Below, piece after piece: positions 7,731 to 15,062 of a stretch of 36,858 nt of DNA. The DNA comes from Stagnihabitans sp043738565 (GTDB lineage Bacteria > Pseudomonadota > Alphaproteobacteria > Rhodobacterales > Rhodobacteraceae). The stretch is taken from the NCBI GenBank assembly GCA_043738565.1, contig JAYUGA010000111.1:1-36858 (forward strand), written 5' to 3'. The position numbers were made by a program, and so were the translations under genes. The notes beneath the pieces were generated by a model. The model was not told the DNA's origin and did no database searches. It saw only the letters and a program-made list of their open reading frames with translations. How positions within the stretch are numbered: the stretch's first letter is position 1; each line of letters begins with the position of its first letter.

Positions 7731-7816
7731 GGCGCGTGACATCTGCGGGTATGGCGGTGCTTTTATCAGTCGGGGTCTTCAAGGGCCATCGTAGCCTGAT
7801 CAATCCGGAGCAACCT

Positions 7817-8200
7817 ATGAAACAAATCCTGCTGGCCACCGCGCTGATCGCGGCGCCTGTCGGCGCGTTCGCCGCCTTTCAAGTCACCTTTGTCGGGTCG
7901 GCACAGGCTGATGCCTCGCTGGGAGATCTGTCGCCGATGATCGCCATCATCGCCGATGTGCAAAAAATTGCCGCGACAGGTGATTTCGCGACCGCCTCGA
8001 CCCGGATGAACGATTGGGAAAGCGCATGGGATGCCTCGGCCGCGGGCATGCGGCCGCTGAACCCGGCAGCCTGGAGCAACATCGACTTCGCATCCGACGC
8101 CGCCCTGGACGCTGTGCGCGCCGCCAAGCCAACCGCCGATTCCGAGACCCCCGCCCTGGCTGCCCTGATGGTCGCCTTGGAAAACCCGATGGCCAACTAG
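7817..8200 (+). CDS. Small exported protein of unknown function (127 aa)
   Basis: Not recognised as a named family. The signal peptide is clear (MKQILLATALIAAPVGAFA, with a second AXA site at QADA near residue 33). The mature part is a short, mostly helical, Ala-rich domain with S-P-M-I-A-I-I-A-D-V, R-M-N-D-W-E-S-A-W-D and N-P-A-A-W-S-N-I-D motifs; the tryptophans suggest a compact fold. GGAG precedes the ATG by six bases. It starts the transcription unit divergent from the response regulator and is followed after 22 bp by the DUF347 membrane protein, so the two probably work together under control of the two-component system. Similar short proteins are, to my recollection, found beside COG4705 genes, but no function can be given. 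Confidence 0.8.
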   Translation: MKQILLATALIAAPVGAFAAFQVTFVGSAQADASLGDLSPMIAIIADVQKIAATGDFATASTRMNDWESAWDASAAGMRPLNPAAWSNIDFASDAALDAVRAAKPTADSETPALAALMVALENPMAN

Positions 8201-8222
8201 GCCCCCAGCAAGGAAATTTCAC

Positions 8223-9020
8223 ATGACATCCGTTTTCTTCCCTGACACCGCCAGCCTTGACGAGCCTTCCGCGTTGAACCGTGTGCCCAAGGTCACGATC
8301 GACTTCTGGCTGATCAAGCTGATGGCCGTGACCATGGGCGAAACCGCCGCCGACTATATCAACGTCCAACTGGGCATCGGGCTGACCAACACCTCGCTGA
8401 TCATGACGGCGGTGCTGATCGTGGCCTTGGCCGCGCAATTCCGCCAGAAGCGCTATGTGCCGTGGAGCTACTGGCTGGCTGTGGTGCTGATTTCGATTGT
8501 CGGCACCCTGGTCACAGACAATCTGGTCGACAACTTTGGCGTGCCGCTGATCGTGACCGCGATCGGTTTTACCATCGCCTTGGTCGCGACATTTGCGCTG
8601 TGGTATTCATCGGAACGCACGCTGTCGATCCACTCGATCCAGACCACACGGCGGGAGGCATGGTACTGGCTGGCAATCCTGTTCACCTTTGCCCTGGGCA
8701 CCGCGGCAGGTGATCTGGTGGCCGAAAAGTTCGGGCTTGGCTATCTCGGCACCGGCATCCTGTTCGGCATGATCATCGCATCGCTATCGGTCGGCTACTT
8801 CTTCCTTGGCCTTGATGCGATCCTTGGCTTCTGGCTGGTCTATATCCTGACCCGCCCCCTGGGCGCGTCGTTTGGCGACCTGCTGTCGCAGGACCACAAG
8901 TTCGGCGGCCTCGGGCTTGGCACGATCATCACCAGTGCGGTGTTCCTGGGCGCGATCATCCTGATCGTGGCCTATATGTCCTACACCCATGACGGCGAAG
9001 AACGCGCGGTGGAAGCCTGA
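8223..9020 (+). CDS. DUF347/COG4705 four-repeat membrane protein (265 aa)
   Basis: Polytopic inner-membrane protein made of four tandem units of about 55-60 residues. Each opens with an aromatic-W-L motif (FWL, YWL, YWL, FWL) followed by a Gly-x-x-x-x-Asp motif (GETAADY, GTLVTDN, GTAAGDL, GASFGDL) and contains two predicted membrane helices. This is the layout of the Repeat of Unknown Function DUF347 family (COG4705). The repeated acidic residue near the membrane in each unit suggests a pseudo-fourfold channel or transporter for a cation; that is inference, since no function is established for the family. AAGGAAA lies 8 bases before the ATG. It is the second gene of a two-gene unit divergent from a response regulator. 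Confidence 0.88.
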   Translation: MTSVFFPDTASLDEPSALNRVPKVTIDFWLIKLMAVTMGETAADYINVQLGIGLTNTSLIMTAVLIVALAAQFRQKRYVPWSYWLAVVLISIVGTLVTDNLVDNFGVPLIVTAIGFTIALVATFALWYSSERTLSIHSIQTTRREAWYWLAILFTFALGTAAGDLVAEKFGLGYLGTGILFGMIIASLSVGYFFLGLDAILGFWLVYILTRPLGASFGDLLSQDHKFGGLGLGTIITSAVFLGAIILIVAYMSYTHDGEERAVEA

Positions 9021-9375
9021 GGGCCGAAGAAACAAAATTCCGGCGGGGAGTCATCCTCGCTGGAATTGACTCGCCGTTTCCCCGATTTTTCATGAGCCTG
9101 CCGATGGGCGGCCCGCAGCAAGCGGCTGATCGCAACGGCGCGCTTTGGGCGTTGGAACACCATGAACTTCGTCGCCGCCCAGTGCCATGCGGCGATCACG
9201 ACTCCTTGGGTCACCGAAGCCGCCACCGCCGCAAGCTGCATAAACACCTTCCTCGCAATCGGCATGCCCAACGCGGTCAAAATCGCATGAACAACCGGGG
9301 TCAGGGGAAGCTCAGGGCAACGGGAACTCTCTGCGACAAAGCCGCAAAATAATCTAGCCCGTTGTTATCATGAAC
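9021..9375. other. 355-bp gap between the DUF347 gene and secA
   Basis: No well-supported gene. It holds a strong hairpin (9036-9067) and, on the minus strand after the secA stop, an open stretch from about 9350 to 8981 with a hydrophobic segment and a basic tail but no ATG near its 5' end and no ribosome-binding site that I can defend. This may be a decayed gene or chance coding potential. The plus-strand open frame at 9092-9352 has unlikely composition. Confidence 0.5.
9036..9067 (-). terminator. Intrinsic terminator (minus strand), possibly bidirectional
   Basis: 14-bp stem (two G-T pairs) with loop GTCA; the arms begin AATTCC and end GGAATT. On the minus strand it is followed directly by TTTTGTTTCTT counting the last stem bases, a good U-tract; on the plus strand the tail is poor in T. 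It would stop transcription coming from secA and may also end the DUF347 message, whose stop is 16 bp away. Confidence 0.7.
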
Positions 9376-12078
9376 TTACGCCAGCTTTCCGTGGCAATGC
9401 TTGAACTTTTCACCTGAACCGCAGGGGCAGGGGTCATTGCGCGCCGGATTGCCCCATGTGGTCGGGTCGGATTCGACAAAGCCGGCTTTCGCCACATTGA
9501 CCAGGGTCGCCACAACTGGCGGCGCAACCGGGGCCACGGCAACCGTCTGCTGTGCCGCCGCCATCTGCGCGATCATATTCTGCTGCTCTTCCTGGCTCAG
9601 CGGGCGCACCATCGACAGCTTTTGCGTCACTTCCTGCCGCAGCGAGTTCAGCATGCTTTCAAACAGCGCGAAAGACTCGGTCTTGTATTCATTCAACGGG
9701 TCACGCTGCGCATAGCCCCGGAAACCAACCACAGTGCGCAGATGTTCCAGCGTTACCAGATGCTCGCGCCATTTGGCGTCAATCGTCTGCAACAGCAGCT
9801 GCTTTTCGATCGAGCGCATGGTTTCCGGCCCGAAAGCCTCCAGCTTCTGCGCCATCAGCTTGTCGCTTTCGGCGATCAGCCGGTCGCGCATCACGCCCTG
9901 ATCGACGCCCTCTTCCGTCGCCCATTTGAGGATCGGCAGGTCCATGTTCATCTTTTCGATGACACCGGCATAAAGGCCCGGCGCATCCCATTTGTCGGCA
10001 TAGGTCTTCGGCGGCAGATAGAAATCCACCAGATCTTCGGCGACCTGATGGCGCATGTCCTGCACGATCTCGCCCAGGTCTTCCGCTTCCATGATGTCCA
10101 GCCGCTGGCCGAAAATCGCCTTCCGCTGGTCGTTCATCACATCGTCGAACTTCAGCAATTGCTTGCGGATGTCGAAGTTGCGGCCTTCGACCTTGGCCTG
10201 CGCCCGTTCCAGTGACTTGTTGACCCAGGGGTGAACAATCGACTCGCCCTCTTTCAGACCCAGGGTCGACAGCATCTTGTCCAGCCGTTCCGACCCGAAA
10301 ATCCGCATCAGATCGTCTTCAAGGCTCAGAAAGAACGCCGACCGCCCCGGATCGCCCTGACGGCCCGAACGGCCGCGCAACTGGTTGTCGATCCGGCGGC
10401 TTTCGTGGCGCTCGGTGCCCAGTACGAACAGGCCGCCCGCCGCAATCACCGCCGCCTTTTCATCGGCATGTTCTGCCTCGATCCGGGCACGGACCTCATC
10501 GGGATGCACGGTTGGATCGGCGGCAATCGCCTCCATCACCAGCATCTCAACGTTGCCGCCCAATTGAATATCCGTCCCGCGGCCGGCCATGTTGGTGGCG
10601 ATGGTGACAGCGTTCAGCTTGCCCGCGTCGGCGACGATCTTGGCCTCCAGTTCGTGCTGCCGCGCGTTCAGAACCGAGTGCGTGACACCTTCCTGCTTCA
10701 GCCGGTCCGACAGGAATTCCGACTTTTCAATCGAGGTGGTGCCGACCAGCATCGGCTGACCCTTGGCATGCGCCTCTTTGATCGTCTTGACGATTCCGTC
10801 AATTTTCTCGCGCGCCGTGCGGTAAACCGCGTCATGGTTGTCGATGCGCGACACCGGACGGTTGGTCGGAACCTCGACCACGCCCAGCTTGTAAATCTCC
10901 ATGAATTCATCGGCTTCGGTCGCCGCCGTGCCGGTCATGCCCGCCAGCTTGCCATACAGCCGGAAATAGTTCTGAAAGGTGACAGACGCGAGGGTTACGT
11001 TTTCCGGCTGAACCTTGACGTGTTCCTTGGCCTCGATCGCCTGATGCAGTCCTTCCGACAGCCGCCGCCCGCGCATCATCCGCCCGGTAAACTCGTCGAT
11101 CAGCATCACCTCGTCATCCTTGACGATATATTGCTGGTCGCGGTGAAACAGCTTGTGCGCCTTCAGCGCCTGGGTGACGTGATGCACCAGTGTCGTGCTT
11201 TCCGGGTCGTACAGCGATTGGCCATCGGGCAGCAGACCTGCCGCCGACAGCCGCTGTTCGATGAATTCGTTGCCCTCGTCGGTATAAGTGACGTTGCGGG
11301 TCTTTTCGTCCAGCTTGTAATGCTCGTTCGTCACCTCAGGGATCAGCGCGTCAACCTTCTGGTACAGATCGCTGCGGTCGGTCGAGGGGCCAGAGATGAT
11401 CAGCGGCGTGCGTGCCTCGTCCACCAGAATCGAGTCAACCTCGTCCACGATGGCAAAGTTGTGCCCGCGCTGCGACATCTCCTCAATCGAACCCTTCATG
11501 TTGTCACGAAGGTAGTCAAAGCCCAGCTCGTTATTGGTGGCATAGGTGATGTCGGCGCGATAGGACGCCCGCTTTTCATCGTCGGCCTGAAACGGAACCA
11601 CCACCCCGGTCGTCATGCCCAAAGCGCCATAGACCTTGCCCATCCACAACGCATCGCGGCGCACCAGATAGTCGTTGACGGTCACGACATGGACGCCCTT
11701 GCCGCTCAACGCATTCAGATAGGCCGGAAAGGTTGCCACCAGCGTCTTGCCCTCGCCGGTGCGCATTTCGGCGATATTGCCCTGATGCAGGAAAATCCCA
11801 CCCATCAATTGCACATCAAACGCCCGCAAACCCAGGGCGCGCCTGGCCGCCTCGCGGCAATTGGCGAAGGCTTCGACCAGCACCGCTTCCAGACTTTCGC
11901 CGCCCTCCTGCACCCGCTTTTTCAGCTCTGCCGTCTTGGCAATGATGCCCTCATCGCTCTGCGCGGCATATTCCGGCTCCAGCGCATTAATCTGCGCGAC
12001 CAGCGGCCGCGCCGTTTTGACCGTGCGGTCATTCGGCGTGCCAAAGACCTTGCGTGCAAGCGTACCCAGACCCAGCAT
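9376..12078 (-). CDS. secA: Preprotein translocase ATPase SecA
   Basis: 900-aa motor of the Sec translocon; it pushes unfolded preproteins through SecYEG at the inner membrane using ATP. Walker A MRTGEGKT is at about residues 105-112 and the DEAD-type Walker B is in VDEVDSILVDEARTPL. The helicase-like second half carries NMAGRGTDIQLGG and RGRSGRQGDPG. The C-terminal zinc motif is C-P-C-G-S-G-x-K-F-K-H-C-H, for SecB and phospholipid binding. Full length for the alphaproteobacterial family. It stands alone and divergent from a parvulin gene; its 5' region has inverted repeats described separately. Long open frames on the opposite strand are GC-bias shadows. Confidence 0.98.
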   Translation of the reverse strand: MLGLGTLARKVFGTPNDRTVKTARPLVAQINALEPEYAAQSDEGIIAKTAELKKRVQEGGESLEAVLVEAFANCREAARRALGLRAFDVQLMGGIFLHQGNIAEMRTGEGKTLVATFPAYLNALSGKGVHVVTVNDYLVRRDALWMGKVYGALGMTTGVVVPFQADDEKRASYRADITYATNNELGFDYLRDNMKGSIEEMSQRGHNFAIVDEVDSILVDEARTPLIISGPSTDRSDLYQKVDALIPEVTNEHYKLDEKTRNVTYTDEGNEFIEQRLSAAGLLPDGQSLYDPESTTLVHHVTQALKAHKLFHRDQQYIVKDDEVMLIDEFTGRMMRGRRLSEGLHQAIEAKEHVKVQPENVTLASVTFQNYFRLYGKLAGMTGTAATEADEFMEIYKLGVVEVPTNRPVSRIDNHDAVYRTAREKIDGIVKTIKEAHAKGQPMLVGTTSIEKSEFLSDRLKQEGVTHSVLNARQHELEAKIVADAGKLNAVTIATNMAGRGTDIQLGGNVEMLVMEAIAADPTVHPDEVRARIEAEHADEKAAVIAAGGLFVLGTERHESRRIDNQLRGRSGRQGDPGRSAFFLSLEDDLMRIFGSERLDKMLSTLGLKEGESIVHPWVNKSLERAQAKVEGRNFDIRKQLLKFDDVMNDQRKAIFGQRLDIMEAEDLGEIVQDMRHQVAEDLVDFYLPPKTYADKWDAPGLYAGVIEKMNMDLPILKWATEEGVDQGVMRDRLIAESDKLMAQKLEAFGPETMRSIEKQLLLQTIDAKWREHLVTLEHLRTVVGFRGYAQRDPLNEYKTESFALFESMLNSLRQEVTQKLSMVRPLSQEEQQNMIAQMAAAQQTVAVAPVAPPVVATLVNVAKAGFVESDPTTWGNPARNDPCPCGSGEKFKHCHGKLA

Positions 12079-12121
12079 ATTTTCTCCGCTTGGCCAAAAT
12101 CCAACTGACAGGACGTCCTGA

Positions 12122-12186
12122 CAGGATCGTGTGTGGCGCGGTCTTGCCCGATCCTGCAGCCTTCCTTAGAAGGGCGCAGAAGGCTG
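12122..12186 (-). promoter_or_regulatory. Two adjacent inverted repeats in the secA leader region
   Basis: CAGGATC (12122-12128) pairs with GATCCTG (12150-12156), and CAGCCTTC (12157-12164) pairs with GAAGGCTG (12179-12186). They lie 44-108 bp upstream of the secA ATG on its transcript side, and the two hairpins would abut. Whether they are in the secA mRNA depends on the unknown transcription start. Confidence 0.35.
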
Positions 12187-12233
12187 GGCCGACCCATCGC
12201 ACGCGACCTGTGCGATTTAAGGGACGGACCCGG

Positions 12234-12262
12234 TATAGTCAACGCCACGCAAGGCCGTGGCG
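12234..12262 (+). promoter_or_regulatory. Possible -10 box and leader hairpin of the parvulin gene
   Basis: TATAGT at 12234-12239 is a good -10 candidate, although no clear -35 is visible. It is followed by a 7-bp hairpin CGCCACG/CGTGGCG (12243-12262) that would sit at the start of the message, just before the AGGAG of the gene. The pairing with this gene is inferred from position only. Confidence 0.35.
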
Positions 12263-12280
12263 CTATCAGGAGTGTGTGAG

Positions 12281-13126
12281 ATGACGAAGTTTTCCGGGTT
12301 TTTGGCAGGTTTGACGCTGTCGGTGACGCTGGCGCTGCCCGCATTCGCCGAAGACCCAACCGCGGCGACCGTTCTGGCGACCGTCAATGGCGTGAACATC
12401 ACGCTTGGCGATGTCATCGTCACCCGTAACGGGCTGCCCGACCAATACAAGGCGCTGCCCGATGAGCAGTTGTTCAAAGGCATCCTCGACCAACTGGTGC
12501 AGCAAGAGGCGCTGATGCAGTCGCTGGGCGCCACCCTGACCAAAAAGGACGCGATCGCACTGGCCGATCAGCGCCGCAACTACCTGTCCAACGTCGCGCT
12601 GATGGCCGGGATCGCCAGTGCCGTCACCGAAGATGCGATCCAGAAGGCATATGACGCCAAATACACCGGCGCCGCCCCCAAACTGGAATACCGCGCCGCG
12701 CACATTCTGGTGGACAGTGAGGACAAGGCCAAGGAACTGCTGAAACAGATCGAAGGTGGTGCCGCTTTCGCCGATGTCGCCAAAGCCAACTCCAAAGATG
12801 GCTCGGCCGCTGCGGGGGGTGATCTGGGCTGGTTCGGCGCCGGTGCGATGGTGAAGACGTTCGCGGATGCGGTGGTCGCCGCTCCGGTCGGCAAAGTCGT
12901 CGGCCCGATCAAGACCGATTTCGGCTGGCACCTGATTCTGGTGTCAGAGACCCGCAACGCCGCCGCCCCGGCCTTGAAGGATATTCATGACGAACTGGCC
13001 GCCCAGATCCAGAAAGACGCGATCGCCGCCTTCATCAAGACGACAACCGACAAGGCTACGATCACCCGCGCCGACACGGTCATTGACCCGGCGCTGATCA
13101 AGGACATCGGGCTGCTGGACAAATAG
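12281..13126 (+). CDS. Periplasmic parvulin-type peptidyl-prolyl isomerase
   Basis: 281-aa PpiC/SurA-like protein that isomerises prolyl bonds of exported proteins. A signal peptide covers residues 1-24 (cleavage AFA-ED). A SurA-N-like helical chaperone part runs from about 30 to 130. The parvulin domain lies at about 140-235 (YRAAHILVDSEDKAKELL; GGDLGWFGAGAMVKTFADAV; TDFGWHLILV) and a helical tail follows. ATG 12281 is chosen because AGGAG lies 8 bases upstream and the signal peptide begins there; an upstream in-frame start at 12257 has neither. It is divergent from secA and 22 bp before argJ. Placement next to secA fits a role in folding of secreted proteins. Confidence 0.93.
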   Translation: MTKFSGFLAGLTLSVTLALPAFAEDPTAATVLATVNGVNITLGDVIVTRNGLPDQYKALPDEQLFKGILDQLVQQEALMQSLGATLTKKDAIALADQRRNYLSNVALMAGIASAVTEDAIQKAYDAKYTGAAPKLEYRAAHILVDSEDKAKELLKQIEGGAAFADVAKANSKDGSAAAGGDLGWFGAGAMVKTFADAVVAAPVGKVVGPIKTDFGWHLILVSETRNAAAPALKDIHDELAAQIQKDAIAAFIKTTTDKATITRADTVIDPALIKDIGLLDK

Positions 13127-13148
13127 GCAAAAAAGGGGGGCGGGGATC

Positions 13149-14477
13149 ATGGCTAAGACCGATTGGAAGGCCGAAGCAAGGGCGATGAAAAAGCAGTTGA
13201 AACTGCTGCGCACCGCCGCCATCCCGGCCAAACCTGTGAAAAAGGTCAAGGCCGTATCGCCGCTCGCCCCCACTTCGTTCCCCGACCTGCCCCGCATCGC
13301 CGGGGTCGAATTCGCCGCGGTCGAGGCTGGCGTGCGCTACCAGAACCGCCGCGACGTGATGCTGATCCGCCTCGCCGCCGGCACCACGATCGCCGGGGTC
13401 TTCACCCGCTCCACCACCCGCTCCGCCTGCGTGCGGGATTGTCAGGCCAAGCTGGCGCTGAAAGTCGCGGACGGGGCAGGTGCCGCGATCATCGTCAACT
13501 CCGGCAATTCCAACGCCTTCACCGGCAAGGCCGGTGACGTCGCGGTGGCCGAGGTCACGCAGGCCGTAGCCACCGCCCTGAACATCCCCGCCGCCCGCGT
13601 GTTCTCCTCCTCCACCGGCGTCATCGGCGAACCGCTGCCACACGACCGCATCACCGCCGCCATTCCGGCCCTGAAAGCCGCGCTGCAAGAAGACGCCATC
13701 GCAATGGCCGCCCAGGCCATGATGACCACCGACACTTTCCCCAAGGGCACCTCCGCCAGCATCGAGGCCGAAGGCGGCACCATCCATATCGCGGGCATCG
13801 CCAAAGGTTCCGGCATGATCGCCCCCGACATGGCGACGATGCTGGTCTATCTCTTCACCGACGCCAAAATCCCCGCCACCACCTTGCAAAAACTGCTGGC
13901 GCGCAATGTCGATGCCACCTTCAACTCGATCACCGTCGACAGCGACACTTCGACCTCCGACACCCTGCTCCTCGCCGCCACCGGCCATTCCGCCGCCGCC
14001 CCGCTGAAAGGCCCGCATCTCAAGGCATTCGAGGCCGCTCTGCAAACCGTCATGCTCAACCTCGCCCATCAAGTCATCCGCGACGGCGAAGGTGCCACCA
14101 AATTCGTTGAAATCCGGGTGACCGGAGCCGCCTCCAACACCGACGCCCACAAAGTAGCCCTCGCCATCGCCAATTCCCCCCTGGTGAAAACCGCCGTCGC
14201 CGGGCAAGATCCGAATTGGGGGCGCATCGTCATGGCCATCGGCAAATCCGGGGCCGAAGCCGACCGCGACCGCCTGACCATCCGCTTTGGCGACATCACG
14301 GTCGCCCGCGACGGCTGGCGCGACCCGGATTACCAGGAAGCGGAGGCTGCCGCCTATATGCGCAACCCCGAACTGGTGATCGCCGTCGACATGGGCCTTG
14401 GCACAGGCAGCCGCACGGTCTGGACCTGCGATCTGACGGCGCGCTACATCGAAATCAACGCCGACTACCGCTCCTGA
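13149..14477 (+). CDS. argJ: Bifunctional glutamate N-acetyltransferase / N-acetylglutamate synthase ArgJ
   Basis: 442 aa. ArgJ recycles the acetyl group from N-acetylornithine to glutamate, and may also use acetyl-CoA, in the cyclic arginine pathway. It is a self-cleaving Ntn hydrolase: the conserved cleavage region KGSGMIAPDMATML is present, with nucleophile Thr230 (AT-ML) opening the beta chain. Other family signatures are IVNSGNSNAFTGKAG and the NWGRI/MAIGKSGAE block near the end. The family core begins at about residue 36 (VSPLAP); the preceding 35 residues are Lys/Arg/Ala-rich and look like an appended basic helix, which I believe other Rhodobacterales ArgJ proteins also have. A G-rich ribosome-binding site precedes ATG 13149. 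The gene follows the parvulin and precedes mutT. Confidence 0.96.
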   Translation: MAKTDWKAEARAMKKQLKLLRTAAIPAKPVKKVKAVSPLAPTSFPDLPRIAGVEFAAVEAGVRYQNRRDVMLIRLAAGTTIAGVFTRSTTRSACVRDCQAKLALKVADGAGAAIIVNSGNSNAFTGKAGDVAVAEVTQAVATALNIPAARVFSSSTGVIGEPLPHDRITAAIPALKAALQEDAIAMAAQAMMTTDTFPKGTSASIEAEGGTIHIAGIAKGSGMIAPDMATMLVYLFTDAKIPATTLQKLLARNVDATFNSITVDSDTSTSDTLLLAATGHSAAAPLKGPHLKAFEAALQTVMLNLAHQVIRDGEGATKFVEIRVTGAASNTDAHKVALAIANSPLVKTAVAGQDPNWGRIVMAIGKSGAEADRDRLTIRFGDITVARDGWRDPDYQEAEAAAYMRNPELVIAVDMGLGTGSRTVWTCDLTARYIEINADYRS

Positions 14478-14490
14478 TCCATTTTCTGTC

Positions 14491-14533
14491 CATAAATATC
14501 CCACGGGGGTCCGGGGGGTGTGAAACCCCCCGG
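14491..14533 (+). repeat. REP-like interspersed hairpin repeat, copy 1
   Basis: This element begins CATAAATATCCCAC, continues with a G-run and ends in a hairpin CCGGGGGGT / ACCCCCCGG with loop GTGAA. It sits between argJ and mutT. A second copy lies inverted at 23315-23356. Such elements in Rhodobacteraceae are typically found in intergenic gaps after coding regions. Confidence 0.7.
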
Positions 14534-14552
14534 CCTTTGTCACAGGTATCCC

Positions 14553-14951
14553 ATGAAAATCCTGCTCGTCTCCGCCGTCGCCCTGATTGACCCCGAAGGC
14601 CGGGTGCTGCTGGCCCAACGCCCCGAGGGCAAATCCCTCGCGGGTCTGTGGGAATTCCCCGGAGGCAAGGTCGAACCCAATGAGACCCCCGAAGCCGCCT
14701 TGATCCGCGAACTCAAGGAAGAATTGGGCATCGACACCTGGCGCTCCTGCCTCGCGCCCCTGACCTTTGCCAGCCACAGCTACGACGGCTTCCACCTGCT
14801 GATGCCGCTGTTCGCCTGCCGCCGCTGGCAGGGCATCCCCGCCCCGCACGAAGGCCAAAAGCTCGCCTGGGTCCGCCCGCAGCACTTGCGCGACTATCCC
14901 ATGCCTCCAGCCGACCTGCCACTGATCCCCATTCTGCGCGATTGGCTGTAA
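14553..14951 (+). CDS. mutT: MutT-type Nudix hydrolase (8-oxo-dGTP diphosphatase)
   Basis: 132-aa Nudix protein that would hydrolyse oxidised nucleotides such as 8-oxo-dGTP to prevent mutation. The Nudix box is complete (G-x5-E-x7-R-E-x2-E-E-x-G-I): GGKVEPNETPEAALIRELKEELGI, spanning about residues 38-61. The start LLVSAVALID and the ending DLPLIPIL-x-DWL are typical of the short alphaproteobacterial MutT. ATG 14553 begins the conserved domain; the open frame from 14520 would run through the upstream hairpin repeat. It is the last gene of the plus-strand group, converging on infB. Confidence 0.92.
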   Translation: MKILLVSAVALIDPEGRVLLAQRPEGKSLAGLWEFPGGKVEPNETPEAALIRELKEELGIDTWRSCLAPLTFASHSYDGFHLLMPLFACRRWQGIPAPHEGQKLAWVRPQHLRDYPMPPADLPLIPILRDWL

Positions 14952-14968
14952 CCCCGCACGACACTACT

Positions 14969-14989
14969 CCCTCCCCCGTCTGGGGAGGG
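14969..14989. terminator. CCCTCCCC / GGGGAGGG hairpin between mutT and infB
   Basis: Perfect 8-bp GC stem with a 5-base loop, 18 bp after the mutT stop, followed by a further G-rich run (TTGGGGTGGGGG). It has the look of a common alphaproteobacterial intergenic repeat as well as a possible bidirectional terminator. There is no T-tract, so termination would not be of the classical type. Confidence 0.5.
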
Positions 14990-15019
14990 TTGGGGTGGGG
15001 GTGCCTCGACCATGCAACA

Positions 15020-15041
15020 GGCCCGAGGCTTCCCCCGGGCC
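15020..15041 (-). terminator. Probable infB terminator hairpin
   Basis: On the minus strand, a stem GGCCCGGGG / CCTCGGGCC (9 pairs, one G-T) with loop GAAG begins 21 bp after the infB stop. The tail (TGTTGC) is only weakly T-rich. This is the usual shape of Rhodobacteraceae terminators. Confidence 0.6.
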
Positions 15042-15062
15042 ATTCACCAAACCTTGAAACGG

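Noticed and set aside
9092..9352. Plus-strand small gene between the DUF347 gene and secA
   Set aside because: His/Arg-rich composition, no ribosome-binding site, and the region makes better sense on the minus strand.
10231..12108. 625-codon open frame on the plus strand opposite secA
   Set aside because: It mirrors the secA reading frame, has His/Arg/Gln-rich low-plausibility composition and no ribosome-binding site. It is a GC-bias shadow. The same holds for the long frames at 13098-14885, 15012-16862, 18198-19874 and 29026-30198.
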